64,000 bases of DNA, taken from Hydra vulgaris (lineage: Eukaryota; Cnidaria; Hydrozoa; Anthoathecata; Hydridae). The position numbers and the translations under genes were made by a program. Every line of letters begins with the position of its first letter. Within the stretch, counting starts at the first letter, position 1. The notes under the pieces are model-generated. The model searched no databases, was not told where the DNA came from, and saw only the letters and a list, made by a program, of their open reading frames with translations. Below, in pieces: positions 1 through 12,979 of the stretch. The stretch lies in the NCBI RefSeq assembly GCF_038396675.1, contig NC_088931.1:70571001-70635000 (forward strand), in the 5' to 3' direction.

Positions 1-1179
1 ATGGTTGTTAACAGTTGCAGACCCTCCAACGATTATTTCAACTTGTAAAGGTTTAAGCGTGTTTATCAAGTTGTTTTAGTAGAAAGAAGGTTATTGGTAA
101 AAATGTTGGTTTTCGTGAACGCAAAGATAATACAGTTCAATCTTCATTTATATATCCAAGAGTAAACTAACAGAGCTTCATGATAAGTGGAGCACCTACA
201 GAAAGCTTAGGATTTTGTAACAAAAGTTTTTGGATGACAGGTGACAAATTTTTAGTTGCAATAAAATACTTTTCATCTCATACTAATCCATCTGTTAATT
301 ATGCAGTGCTGTTGTTATGCTGTTATTATGGACAATCTTTAAAGCCAAATTCATTTGAAATAGTAGGATTTGCAAAATAGAATTTTTTTGATTTTATAAA
401 CATTTCCACCACACTGCAGCCATAGAGTGCAGCAAGTAGTTGTTTCAGTTTTTGGGTATTTTAAATCTTATTTTAGATTGGATCAGAATGAATGATTGGC
501 TTCCAATCAAGGAAGAAATACGAACATTTAAAATTGACTTTAGAGAAGCGAAAGATACAGAAAACTGTGTGGATTTTTTTAACTGTGTCATCAGTAAAAA
601 ATGCGCCCATCAATTAAAAACAATAAAATACTTGCAAATTATGCAAATATAACTAAAAAAAAATTTTGGGCCAGCTTAGAGTGTTTCACCTGTTAGTGGT
701 GGATATGTAGTAATTGTAATATAAACAGCAAGAAGCGTTATTACGAGTGCAAGCGATGAAGTTATTAATATATTTTACACTTTCTTTAATATACTTATTA
801 TTTATTTCATGTATTTTGTGGGAAACAACAAGTCATGTTTTTTGTGTGTTTGTTAAACATGAATAAAATTTAATTTTTTATATCCAATAAATTACTTTTT
901 CATTATAAGTTTACTTTGCTTTTGTAAATTTTTAAAGTAAATTAGATAGTTTATAAGTTAATAATAAACTTATTATAATGGAATTATTATTTATTTCATG
1001 TAATGTTACATGAAACTTTATCCAAGGTTTTACACTACCCCATTTTCTTTCACTTAAAAAAAAAAATTTCAATAAAGTTTGTTGTTAGTAAGTTTGGTTT
1101 TTAAAATAAAAATTTGTTAGGTTTGTTAGTATGCGGACATATGTAATTAATTAAACATACCAGTTTATAAACTTTTTAA
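1..1179. other. AT-rich DNA without a recognised gene
   Basis: No coding stretch that I can support. Short open frames near 180-380 and 440-652 have no motif or splice context I recognise. The sequence is AT-rich with scattered homopolymers. Confidence 0.5.
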
Positions 1180-1792
1180 TTGTAGTAGAAGATAATAAGA
1201 AATAGGGTAGATTTAATAATTGTTTCATTGCCATTTTTGTTAAATGAGAACAAAAAATAGAGGTGAGGCTAATTCTATTTTCTCCTCTGTATGTTTTAGA
1301 TTTAAGCTTCGAGACATTTTCTTTTGAAAAAATTAACAGCTTCTCATTAACCCATCTTTCCGAATGTGTATAATTTTTTAAGTGTACAAGTAAACTACTT
1401 TTTTTATTACTCCCTCAATTTTTACAAAGTCATCTGTGGCATTCTTACCAAAACAGCCCCATACCTTATAATACATCCACCGTGTTTTACAGTCAATAAT
1501 ACACACTATTTTATCATAGATTTAACAATTTTTTTTTAAAACAATCAATCTAAACTTCTCTAAACTTCGACACGTTGGTCCACGTTTACAGTCATTAATG
1601 GTCCATTTTTTATGTAGCTTTGCCTATACAATAGCATTTTTATTATTGTTATGATTTTTATCAAAGCATTTTAACCAAAATACTTTTAAATTATCTAATA
1701 GTGCACAAATAAACATAAAAAATAGTTAAATGAAAAAAAGCATTTATAAAAAAAGTTAATGTCATTCGAAAAATTATGAACGGTAGTGTATG
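1180..1792 (-). pseudogene. decayed Tc1/mariner element
   Basis: Reading the minus strand around 1440-1500 gives TVKHGG followed by a degenerate form of the VWG strand of Tc1 transposases. In another frame it is followed by DDFVKIEGVIKK, which matches the stretch after the first catalytic aspartate in Tc1 proteins. Several stops and frame changes show it is dead. The right edge (about 1751-1792) carries the complement of a CACTACCGTTCATAA-like sequence, typical of Tc1 inverted ends. No convincing matching left end was found near 1150-1180, so the left boundary is approximate. Confidence 0.5.
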
Positions 1793-2996
1793 TCTATTTA
1801 AAATAAAAAAATTTTTATAGCGCTCCTATTGCGTACATGTATACCGTATGCATAGCTTTTTTGGCATCCCCTAATGGTAAAAACAACCTTTACTGCTTGC
1901 CTGGTTGAAACTTACTACTTACCTCTATTCATTTTCAATCTTTTATATTTGCCCCATTCAATAATTATTTTCCATTCAATAAGTAGTTTTCAATGAATGG
2001 GAAAAAGTCCTCTGGTCTATTAAATTGCTTTTTTTACCAAAAGGTATTGCTATAATGATGTGCTCAATACTATCAATTTTACTTACCAACTAATTAAAAA
2101 TTGCTTATCAAATCATTATGTGATTCGACTGCTTAATAAAAAAACTAGTTTTACGTTTCTTGTATTACTTAGTTAATTAACAGCATGGTTTGACGGCATA
2201 GCAGTTTCATTTTCAACTGTAATTAAAGATCTTTCTTATATAGAATGAGATAGAGCCATTGCCATTATGAATCAAACGTTTCCATAAGAAACATCTAATG
2301 ATAGGAGAAGCATATTTTAGTGTTTTTACTTCTTGCAAAATCCAGAGCTATTGGAAATTTCAAAAAAGAGATATGAACGTTTTTTTAAATTTATAGAGGT
2401 TCTAAAGCAACCCTACTAATTTGAAATATCCAAATAACTAATTCTCAATTAACTATGTATAGAAAAATTATGTTTTATGTGTTATGTATAAGCAAAACTG
2501 AAATGGTATATTTTGTTTTTTATCATTTTACTTCCCAACAGTCAAGATCTTTATTTGGTTAAATAAAACAAATGAATTTAACAAAAAGGTTTACCCAATC
2601 TAAAATGTATTTTAACAAAGCAATGTTACAAAGCCTCTCACTGCCTCTTTCCAACTAGCGCACTATGTTAGGCCAACGTCAACAGTCTCAGAAGTCTAGG
2701 GCTAACATTTTTTCGACGTCGGCCCAACGTAGTATGTTAACTTGGATTTTTGTGAAAAGTTCAAAGAATGATAGAAGCTTAAAGAACTTGCAAGCTAGCA
2801 AAAAATGTTCTTTATAACAATCGTCATTGATAAAAAAATGTTTAGTAATTAAAACCATGGTAACCATAAAAAATCTCAAACTTAGAGAGAGAAAAAGCGG
2901 CTAAGTTGATAAAATTTATATATTTAAACCTGAAAGTTGTTACAACTATTTTCGCATTTAAATATTTAATTGATACTTTTTTCAAATATCATGTCA
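1793..2996. other. non-coding stretch with a palindromic MITE remnant at 2654-2736
   Basis: No gene seen. Around 2654-2736 the blocks GGCCAACGTC and GACGTCGGCC face each other as an imperfect inverted repeat. This resembles the GGCCAACGTTG-type hairpin MITEs that are common in animal genomes (family assignment is inference). The rest is unstructured AT-rich DNA. Confidence 0.4.
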
Positions 2997-3182
<186 letters not shown>

Positions 3183-3325
3183 GTTATCTATAAAAGAAAC
3201 CTTTATTTTTTTCGTGTTCGTGTGGTTTTTACAAATCCAAAATAAATTGACTTTAGATTAAAAAGAGTAAAGATACGGTTGCAAGAGTCATCTTTATAAT
3301 ATTTGAAAAATCTTAAAAAGCTGTT

Positions 3326-3377
3326 GACAGCATAAATAAAAAGTTGATGTGTACATCAACTTTTTATTTAAGCTGTC
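3326..3377. repeat. 25-bp-arm hairpin; edge of a possible MITE to about 3935
   Basis: Left arm 3326-3350 and right arm 3353-3377 are inverted copies with one mismatch and a 2-nt spacer. A third copy of the arm lies at 3393-3416. At about 3375-3416 the block CGGACACTT precedes GATGTAC, and an inverted counterpart (GTACATCAAGTGTCCG) lies at about 3910-3925. A roughly 550-bp non-autonomous element bounded by these is possible. Confidence 0.5.
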
Positions 3378-3939
3378 GGGTAGTCCCGGACACTTAAATA
3401 AAAAGTTGATGTACACATTTACTAACAGAAAACAAAGTGTAAAAAGACTTTATAAAAAATATAAACATATATTTAAGGCCTCTGACATGTAGGGATGGGA
3501 ATAAAAATGTAATCATTTAGAAACTTAAACATTAGCTTTTTACTAATAAAAATAAACACTTTAGAAATACTTTTTTTAAATTTTAGGTCTTTTTATTGGA
3601 GTTAGATGAATTGCCATTATGGGTTTGTGTTTTATATTAAACGTAATAATATCTATATAAAAAAATTGTTCGTGTAAACAAAAATGTATATTTAATCAAT
3701 AAAAAGTTATTTGTTTACATGAACATTAGATATATCAATATGTGAATCAAGTATAATAACACACCACTTTTCTGGTGATTGGAAATAATACCTTGCACTC
3801 TCAACCAATCGCTTCGGCATATTATGATAGATATTTTGCGTATGCCATATTTTCGCTCAAATAATGTTTATATAGTATTTAAAATCACATCATTTCTTTA
3901 GTTTAAGCGGTACATCAAGTGTCCGAAGTTACCCACTGT

Positions 3940-4589
3940 TCGGGGTCACCCGAATTTCCCCAACACATATTTGTAAGATTATACAAAAGTTTGATGACGC
4001 ATCTTACAAATATCAAATTAAAAAAAAGTTAAGTAACATTTAAATAATTTAAAATTTATTTATTAATAATACATAAATTTAATTATTTAATTAAATAACC
4101 TATTATTCCATTGATTATTAAAATTATATATTTAATATTTTTTTTTGTTAATAATTTTAAATCCTTATATTTTTATCAATGAAGCTTAAAAATTTTAAAA
4201 TTTTGTTAACTTTTTATCACGTGCAGAGTTTTACAAAACCATCATACTTGGATTGTTCTAAAACCTTTTGAGAAGTAGTTTGATGTCGCAAAAGTTAATC
4301 TTCGGAAGTCTTTTGTGAGATAGTCGCTGTGAGATTTTATGATTAGTCATCAAAATTGATTTAATTTGTTTTTTATGACAAATAAATAAAATAGATTATT
4401 TCATACAAATATTATTTATATTTATTTAATTACATAAAAAGTAAAATAATTATATATAAAACAATTGACCCAACGCAAAATGCAGATTTTTAAATTATAA
4501 ATCAAATATAAATTGCATTATGAAAATCACAAACGCCAGCATTTGTGAAATTTATAATGCAACTTGCATTAAGACGAGCTGCACCATCG
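3940..4589. other. AT-rich DNA without a recognised gene
   Basis: No coding, RNA or clear repeat signal that I can support. Confidence 0.4.
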
Positions 4590-4905
4590 GAGCCTATTAA
4601 GGCTTGCTTTAAAGTTGTTGACAAGTGGAGAGAAGACTACATTATCTGGTAAGCTGTTAAATACGTTGACAGCGCAACAACAATTGTTGTTAAAAAAATT
4701 AAAACTAGTTAAACTGTTATTGTATTTTTCCTGTTTAAGTCTCTCACTGATTAGCTCTTGTTGGAATTGTAATAAAAGAAAATGCCAGTTAATTATGTCG
4801 GTAATGTTCTCTATTTTAAATTTTTGAATGAACTCAACTCGTTTACGGGAGTCGACTAGAGATGTGCGGCCAAGTTGTGTATTTCTGGTCTCATAAACTA
4901 TTTTT
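4590..4905 (-). pseudogene. LINE reverse transcriptase C-terminal fragment
   Basis: The minus strand translates without a stop as a stretch containing QLGRTSLVDSRKRVEFI, then VFNSLPDNVVFSPLVNNFK. This resembles the common tail of non-LTR retrotransposon polymerases (R-rich segment, then a WNSLPDxVVxAxSLxxFK-like motif), with Trp replaced by Phe. No polymerase core is attached, so this is a fragment. Confidence 0.5.
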
Positions 4906-6954
4906 TTTAATTCGTGCGGTACTTTATGGCTTTTTGTTGAATTTTCTTATTAATTTGCTTGTTGTTAATTAAATGAGGGTTTCAAGCTGAAATTAAGAAT
5001 ATTATTTTTGAATTCCCAAGTCACGCTCCGAGGTTATTGTTTCCAACTTAATTTGGGTCATTATTGAATTTAGGCACGTTTCTTCCTTCACCTAGTTTTT
5101 TAAAAAACAAATCTAAATTTTACTTCGTATCGATAGTTCTTTACTATGACGTTTAGATAAAAAACTGTTAAACAGATTTTGTTTGCTATATTTTTAATTC
5201 AAAAGTCATCTTTCTAATATCTTTTCTCGTAAGTCCGAAGGAACTATTTTCCATCAATAAAATATAATTTTTTAAACCCATTTTTTTCTCCCATTTTTTG
5301 GGGTAAAACAGTTTTTCGCCCGAATTTCACATTGATACTATTTTTAGGACATAATCTTAACAAATTTATTTTAAGAACATCAATTATTTAGGATGCTCTT
5401 TGGTATCCTTTTTTTTATGGCTGCAATACCTTTTGTCATTTTAACTAGATCCCACTTCTTTCTTGAATTCTGTTCTTGTTGGCATGCTCTATAAAAATAA
5501 ATAAATATAACTTTATTTATTAGAAATAAAAATAAAATAAGGTTATCATATAGAATACGTATAGCACTACAAACATGAAGTATTCTATGTTTGTAGCACT
5601 ATAGTATTCCAAATTAAAAACCTATTACACTTTTACTTTGAGATATGTATGAGTCATTTTTATTTGATAAAACAAAGAATCATCGTTAATTTTATTAGCA
5701 AATGATATAACACGTCATAAAAATATGCAAAAAAAATTAACATAAAAATAGAAAAAAATATTTACCTTATCACCAAAATTTGTTAAAATTTTGGTGATAA
5801 GTTAATATCACCAAAAATTGTTAAAAAACTGAGCGAAATTTTGAGACGCCGTATTTTTCTGACGAATTGTAAATTCTATTAAATAATTCTTGAAATAAGA
5901 GTATAAGACTATTAGGCTGTAAGTGATTTCATAGAAAATGATGGCGGTAGATTGCCTATTTCATATTTGTATTCCTTTTTTTACTTAATTCTGATTTGAA
6001 AAAGTTTTTGGTATAGCAAGAGTAGGATAAATAAGTTTAAAAACCAGGTATGTTATTTGGGGAAGGCTGATGGAAGATGTGTGTTCGGTCACCTATTTAA
6101 CACAACTTAAAAAATTTTTTACTATGTTAGATCTTTCGTTTTTGGTGAAATGGTGTTCCTTTTAAGAACTACTTCAATAAAACTAGTTTGATCTAAAGTC
6201 GTCCAAAGAAATCGTCAGAGTCTTTTTAGCATATTTTTGGACTGATTTGAAATATGTTGTAACCCATTTTGTAATAATGTACATCAAACTTGTTAAATCT
6301 AAAATTTTAACATTAAATTTAAAAATGTAAAGTAAATTTAAATTTCAACAAAAAACTTAACGTTAAATTAAAAATTAAGTTTGTGTACAATATAAGAAAA
6401 TTTTATGTGTGTACAATAGAAAAAATTCAATCTGTTAAATCAAAACTAGAAGAATTAGACAACCCGATCAAATTTTAATATACCATCTGAATGGTTTTTA
6501 TTACTTGTTATCAAAAGTTTCTTTGTCGATAACAAGTAATAATCAATAGTCAGGGAGAGAAGGGATGGTCCTAAGTAGCTTGGGTTGGGTGGGAATATTT
6601 TCCAAAAAATAATTGACGTCCCCTCGCACATACTAAGCGTCTGAGAGTGTTTAAATAAAGTATCGTGCATAGATATTCTAAAACAAAACAAAAATTTCAT
6701 AAATATTGTAAAAATGACTTAGTTTGAAATTTTAAGAAATAGATTTATGTTTTACGTATTTTACAAAAGTATTTTTTCCCCATTCCAACATAAAACATTA
6801 TTTTTGAACACCTGTTCAGGTGTAGACGGTCTGGTGTAAAGGTCTACAGCTGTAGACCTTTTGAACACATAGTTTTATTGTTTAGAAAGTTCCAAAGTTT
6901 AATTGTATCCTGTATTTTAGATTTTTTTTTTAGCAGAAGCATAAAATATATATA
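4906..6954. other. non-coding stretch with four short hairpins
   Basis: No gene recognised. Inverted repeats: 5553-5576 with 5587-5609 (two or three differences); 5766-5781 with 5786-5801 (perfect, 4-nt loop); 6500-6512 with 6528-6540 (perfect 13-bp arms); and 6838-6861, a perfect 24-bp palindrome centred on CAGCTG. Confidence 0.6.
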
Positions 6955-8160
6955 TTTTAAAAAATAATGGAAAGACTTCTAGGATATCATATAAATCTTA
7001 TCACAAAGCCTTGTATAACTTATTGTACACGGCTTCGTGACAATTGTTTTCAGCAACAGTTAGATAATTTTTTTTACAATTTTTATAATAATATATATTA
7101 TAGTTAAATACATTAACATGTTAAAGAGATATAACAACCATTATAAGTAAATAACGATGTTTTCTAATAAAAAATTTATTTCTTTTAACTTCTGTTTGAA
7201 GGAACTTGAAGTCTAATTAATAGAATAATTGATATTAGGTACAAATATTATTACATATAGCTATTTTATTTTGGTGAACACTGTAAGAAATATAAAATTG
7301 ATCATATTTATTATGGCAAAACGGTTCATTAAATTATTTATCAGTACTTGAATTATTATTATTTTTAGGTTTTATTATACAAAGATTTTGGAAAAAGTTT
7401 TATATGTTTAACTGTTGGAGGCTTTGAACTTTCATTTCTTTAAGCAATAACTTAGAGTGCGTTAAACGGTTTTTAGAATTTAATACTTGTTTAATATGTT
7501 TCCAACTTTAAGTACAGTATAATTGTTTCCAGCTTTAAGAATTGTACCACTAGATTTAGCAATTTTTGATGAAATACTATCAATGTGGTTTCTTCAAGAT
7601 TTACATCGATATAATTCCTAAAAAATTTTAAACTTTTTTTTTAATGGTTGTATTGTTGATATAAAGATCACGCATCAAATTTGGTAATCTTTTATTTGAG
7701 TGTGTGTGGAAAGAAATCCAATATCTTTTTATCAATGTTTAATGATAACTTATTCATCTTAAACGAATTAAAAATTTTTTTAAGCTTGTTTGTCATGTTA
7801 TTGGTTGAGTAGTATATTTTTATTTTCATGAGATAAAAACCAATTCGCGTCTGCAAAGATTATGGTTGTTAGGTTTTAATTTTGTAATTATATTTAATAT
7901 TTGAAATCATTAATTTTTATTTAATATTCTAATAATTGAAAGACATTGAATTTTGTATTTGAAAGATATTTCATTGTAAACATTTTTTGTGCGATTAGTT
8001 AAATAGATTTTGAATAAACCCTAATGTTTTATCTTTTATACTGTAAGAGACTAGGTTATTAAATAAGATCTTATGATTGATTAAAAAAGCGGTCGGCAAT
8101 GTTTATATCAGAATTAAAATTTATATGGTTCCTAGTGAAAGTAGTTCTTTAAAGGAGATT
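6955..8160 (-). pseudogene. decayed LINE reverse transcriptase
   Basis: The minus strand around 7810-7860 reads FADANWFLSHENKNIL. This is the reverse transcriptase catalytic box of a CR1/jockey-type LINE (FADDTNLF-like) with the second aspartate changed to alanine. Stops and frameshifts follow. The 6961-7080 end matches, in the same orientation, the tail of the LINE ending near 20160 (a block around CTTATCA(C/T)(A/G)AAGCC), so it is probably the 3-prime untranslated end. It is clearly inactive. Confidence 0.55.
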
Positions 8161-8397
8161 AAATTTTTATTGTTGTATATCCGCTTTTTTATTGTCATTT
8201 TCTATGTTTCTATTGTTTGGAATCCACGGATGTCAGTGAATAAATAGAATTTGATTGAGAGTTATCTTCTCGGATTCTTAGATACAAACTTGAATGTTTT
8301 TGTAATTATTATTTTAAAATAATTTAAACATTACTTTTGTGAAATATATTACATTTAAATAATGACTGTAACAATAAAAATAATATAAAACCTTACT

Positions 8398-8878
8398 TCA
8401 AAAAGTGCAAAAGGTCAAAAGCAACAATGCCCAGAAGAAAGAAATGTATTCCGCTATCCTATTGATCTCTTTGACAATTTCATCACTCAGAAGAAGAACC
8501 TGTTGGACCCTGGGAAAAAACATTATGAGTTTTAAGTAGTCCAGTGCATTTTCCAAGAATTTGGCGTGTGAAATAATTTAGTAAAGTTTGTACCTGATAG
8601 TCTGATCTGCTTCAAGAAGCATGTTTACAAACTCTCTCAGTTTTTAATAGTTTTCGTGATTCACAAAAGTCCAAATGTAAATAATTTAAAAGTTTATTTA
8701 GAAACTTAAATATTTTGTTACCTAAATAATACTTCTTACATAGATTTTAAAGTTTCTTTATTTTACATTTACATTATTACTTTTTAATATCTCTTTGTTT
8801 ACCTGCAAGTTTTGAGCGTCCATCAAGCCTGCATCACAAGCCAGGTATATTAATACTTCTCGTATTTGAACTTCAAAG
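8398..8878 (-). CDS. unidentified small gene, three 3-prime exons, possible C-terminal membrane anchor
   Basis: Three pieces on the minus strand join in frame through GT-AG introns. Exon 8803-8878 (25 codons; contains FEVQIREVLIYLACDAG) ends LQ before GTAAAC. Exon 8594-8631 (FVNMLLEADQTI) ends in AG before GTAC. Exon 8398-8509 (VQQVLLLSDEIVKEINRI, then a hydrophobic ISFFWALLLLTF) ends in a TGA stop at 8398-8400. The final segment could be a tail anchor. A further possible coding piece, ALRNLITKLELS, lies upstream near 8950-9000. The middle acceptor lacks a pyrimidine tract, which is the weak point. I do not recognise the family; it could be a host gene or a remnant of one. Confidence 0.4.
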
Positions 8879-8899
8879 CTGGTATTGTACAAAGAATAT

Positions 8900-10154
8900 T
8901 TAAATTTCTATTTCATTTCGTTATTGGTTTCTCTGTGCTTTTTCTTATCTCCAGATAGACAGCTCTAATTTTGTAATGAGGTTTCTTAAAGCCTGTTTAC
9001 TATTTTAAAAGTTTTTTTAATATGACACATCATCTTATTGTACTAAAAACTTTGAAGTCAGTCTTTCTCCATGGAATTAACGTTCCGGAAAAAATAGAAC
9101 ATATAAAACATTGCTTTATATGCATTTCAATCTAAAATGAATTTATGCAAGTTAAAATTATACACTAATTATATAGTCTTTGCTCAGGGTTAAAAAGTTG
9201 TTCCGTGTTTTTAGTGCCTTTAGTGAATTATTGAAAATTTTTACCTTAAAAATAAATAAAGTTGGATTAAGTGAGTATCTAGGTGCAACTGGTTTTTTCC
9301 ATTCCATTCAGAGTGACATTTAATGCACATTAAATACGTATTTGTGCCAACTGGGTAAGTTCTTAAAATTTCTTTTTATGTCATGCCAAGATTTTTCTGA
9401 TATAAAAAAATATTTTGGAATGTCCATTTGTATATTACAAAATACTTTGCACAAAAACCAGCAATAAATGTAAGTATTCTTCTAATTATATTCTCCAAAA
9501 GTATTTAATTTAAATAAACATGATGTATTTACAAAGCATAGTTATTTAATTTCAAGAAGTTTAGTTTAATTCGCTTTGCAACTTTGGCGGAGGGGGTTTA
9601 AACTTTATATGGTCATAAAAAATTATAACCATATAAAGTTTAAACCTCATCCAGTTTGAGGGGGTTAAATATTTTAATGGTCATATTGTTTGAACGCAGA
9701 GAGATCATACTAAGACACTTAAAATTTATCGATAAATATAAGTCTAGTTGAGAATAGTACAAAAAATATATCATCAACTTGTTGCCTCTCACGTTTGAGG
9801 TAGGGGAGTAATAAAAGAGCTTTTTTGTTCTCAGCCTCCAATCATCGCATTTTTTTGTAAATCATCATTATTTGAAATAAGTATAAATATACAAATGTTT
9901 TGAGTTTGCTCCATGTCTGGAAGTTATCTCATACACCAAAAAATGCTAAACCCATTGCTGCTTATATCAAGGAAATATGATATTAGTCATAAATAAAAAA
10001 ATATCAATGTTACCTCAAAACGAATGTAAATTTTGGATTAAATGGCTAAAAATGCATAAATTAGCATAAAATAGCATTAAGAAATCTAAATGGGAAAGAC
10101 CTTTGTTACATTAGTATGGCTCAAAATAACAAAAAAAAAAAAAAAAAGAAACCA
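8900..10154. other. non-coding stretch with a MITE-like hairpin at 9595-9646
   Basis: Perfect 19-bp arms at 9595-9613 and 9628-9646 flank a short AT loop, followed by a G-rich block and TTAAATATTT. The same order (GTTTAAA-type arm, GGGGG, then AAATATTT) recurs at 35030-35100, which suggests one dispersed family. No gene recognised. Confidence 0.45.
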
Positions 10155-10637
10155 AGATTATAAATAAGTTACCAAGAAGACCTAGAAAAAGCTAAAAATA
10201 AAGTAAAAAAACTATTAATTTATCATTAAGAAAGCTGCTAAATTTTACAACGTTTCATTAGCAAAATTAAATAAAAAAGTTAAACTTGGGGATTATTTCT
10301 AAAATATATGGTGAACAAACCAGACTTGATAGTTCAACTAAAAGTTTATTTGTCCATACAATTTTTTATGTGACTAACTGGAAAGAGTAATTCAATTGCC
10401 TTGATTTGAATCTAGCATTTGCATGAAAAAAAGTTTTCAGTAAAACCGAAGATCAATAAAAGCAAAAGTTACTCATTCATACATACGGATAACATAAAGA
10501 AAGATACGGATACGTTCATACATACGGATAGTTTTAAATTTGGACATTCTTCATCCTGGGATTTTAGAATTGAGAAATTTTTCTCCAGGAATTACGGGGA
10601 AATTTCGAAATTGAGTAAAAAAAAAACAGAGTCATAG
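10155..10637 (+). pseudogene. N-terminal fragment of a pogo-like transposase
   Basis: The plus strand at about 10225-10290 reads KKAAKFYNVSLAKLNKKVKLG, a pipsqueak/CENP-B-type helix-turn-helix as found at the start of pogo-superfamily transposases. It is followed by GEQTRLDSS, which resembles the GxxTxL turn after that helix. Stops interrupt both sides. The open frame at 10419-10637 follows on but shows only Lys/Ser-rich sequence and a repeated IHTD unit (direct repeat of ATTCATACATACGGATA at about 10475 and 10513). No DDE core is present. Confidence 0.4.
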
Positions 10638-10824
10638 AAGAAGATGTAGTAGATGAAGAGCTATCTTTCGAATAATCATCGAAAATTAAAAAATGATTAG
10701 AATAATGATATTATAACTAAAATGGTTAATTTGTTAAAATACATAACTAAATAAAATTAGAAAATTTATTTATTAAAAATATATTTAACAGAAGCAGCCA
10801 GCAACCACTATTAGTTGTGAGTGA

Positions 10825-11870
10825 CTAGAAAAGAAAAGATATTGTTAAAGAGCATGGAAATGGTTGACAGAAGACTTGAAAAGTTGTAGATTGCATGAGT
10901 AAAATATGGGGAAAAGTTCCAAAGGAAAGTGCGGGGTAAAAAAATAGACAAATAAATAATTTTTTTTTCAGCATTAAGAAGCAGATACGGTAAAAGGATG
11001 CGACTATTTTGAATGACGAGTCAAGCGAGAATGAGTTTTGGTTAATATACAAGAGATTACAGCTTCTTTGAGCAGGAACAACGATAGCATTTGTAGAAAA
11101 AAGAAAGAGATACAAACTTACGACGGTGAGAAAGAGGCTTAAGCTTAGCAGATAAAGCATGTCCAACTACGCTAACAATTGTAAATAGTAAAATAACGAC
11201 AAGCACAATAAAGAGTGGTTTCTCTCTTTATCATTTTTCTTTTGTACTTACGTCTTCTTGGAATAATATTCACTGCTGACCTCTCTTGATTTTCATGAGA
11301 GGTCAGCAGGAAATATTTTTCCAAGAAAACTGAAACCATGATTAAGGTCAAACGCCTGTTCTAAGTTATTGGAAAGAGAAACCTTTGTGACAAGACAGGA
11401 GTATAAAATTGAGCTGTCAGCAAATAGAGGTAATTAGATGTAAAATTGTTCTAAAGATACTTAATGTAGATAAGAAACAATACAGGACCAAATATAGAAT
11501 CATGAGGCTCTCCAGAAGTAACTGGAAATGAAGAGTGTTTGAGAATGGCTTTAATAAAGCAGTTAGAAAAAAACAATTTAATAATCTTAAAAAATTTCAC
11601 AAATGCATCATATGAGGCAACTTATGAAGAAGATCAGCGTGCCAGACTTTCTTGAAAGCTTTAGATATGTCAAGAGCAATACCTCTTGCCACCTAGCCTC
11701 CATTGAATAAACAGTAGAACCTTTCAGTCACAGCAGTTAGCAATTCAGCAGTAGAATGGAAAAATCGAAAGCCATATTGACTGTCAGAGAACAGGAGAGA
11801 CCGGGTCTAGTTTCAACAAACTTTAAAATACTAGATTTATCTCCTATAACTGATTTTTTTCAAGATTAGT
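10825..11870 (-). pseudogene. decayed LINE reverse transcriptase
   Basis: On the minus strand, 11640-11670 gives AFKKVWHADLLHKL, the AFDKVWHxxLLxKL motif that opens the palm of jockey/CR1-type LINE polymerases. About 11405-11435 gives LFADSSILYSCL, the catalytic FADD box with the second Asp lost. The GVPQGSxLGPVLF segment lies between them in broken frames. A diverged copy of the same family, same orientation, is at 48040-49330. Many frameshifts mark it as inactive. Confidence 0.6.
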
Positions 11871-12979
11871 AGATTAGTAGATCTAAGTGACATTAATCCG
11901 ACATTGATAAATATAATATAAAACTTAGTTATTCTTCAAAAGTAAAGCAAAAATAAATGCAACTTAACCTGCTCCGGGGCAAGTTGCGACAGTGATCGCG
12001 TTAAAATACAATTCTTTGAAAGTTTAAGCCTTGCAGAGTTACAGAAAAATTACTAGCTTAAGGGTCGTCCACAAATTACGTCACGCCCCTAAAGCATGAC
12101 TTAATTTATGAACAACCCCTTATCTATAGCTTGTATTTGGCTAAAATTTTAAAATTGCAATAAAGGAAATTATTAGTTTTATAAGGCTGCAATACTTTTA
12201 TTATGCAAGACTTCACGTATACCTGAAATATTTATTAAACTGATATTTACATTCAAAGATTTTAAAGACCGAAGAATTTATATAACGCGAATTATTATTT
12301 AAACTAATTTATTATTTTAACTCCTAAGTGTTTTTTAAAAAAGTTTTCTTTTATTCAATGAGAAATAATTTAGTTTAGAAAAGCGCTAGAGAAGTTTTTA
12401 GGATATTTAAGTTCTATTTAAAGATATAAAAACACTTAAATATTTTATTAAAAAAAAATTAAACTTAAAAACAAAAACAAACAAAAATCAGACTAAGATA
12501 AAAAAATAATAATAATAATATCCCAGCAAAAAACTTTCATTGAAAAGCAAACAAGTTTAAAATAAACCTAAGAATTAATTACATTTCAGTTTAAGTATTG
12601 AATTTCTTAAAAGTTATTTTTGTTGATGTAAAAATATTAGCAAATTTTCCTTTTAAAGAATAATTTCTTCGTTAAAAAGTCGTCCATTAATTTAGAAATA
12701 ACTAGAAAAGTGTGTTCAATCAGTAAAACTCATGTTAATTTATGATTCAATTTACCCCGAACAATTTTATGCAACTTACCCCGTAGGAATCATGATCACG
12801 CTAAACAATCTTTATAATTATTTACATTAAAAAAAACTAATTTTTTTCAGTTTTTGTGTTTGAAAAAATGTTTTTTAACTTATCATTATTTCATTATGAT
12901 CATATACCTTTAATGAAAACATGAAAAGACAAATACCATATAGAGTGGTATATGAAAACCGCAATCATATTCATCTCCA
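11871..12979. other. non-coding stretch with short MITE at 12059-12122
   Basis: At 12059-12086 and 12094-12122 the imperfect inverted arms TAAGGGTCGTCCACAAATTA and TAAGGGGTTGTTCATAAATT form a roughly 64-bp fold-back unit. A related end (GGACCATTTACAAATAACGT) is at about 35170. In addition, CGGGGCAAGTTGC near 11975 and its inverse near 12770 could bound an approximately 800-bp element whose ends recall the second pogo element below. No gene recognised. Confidence 0.4.

Noticed and set aside
440-652. 70-codon plus-strand open frame as a gene
   Set aside because: No recognisable motif, no splice sites in phase and no neighbouring coding pieces.
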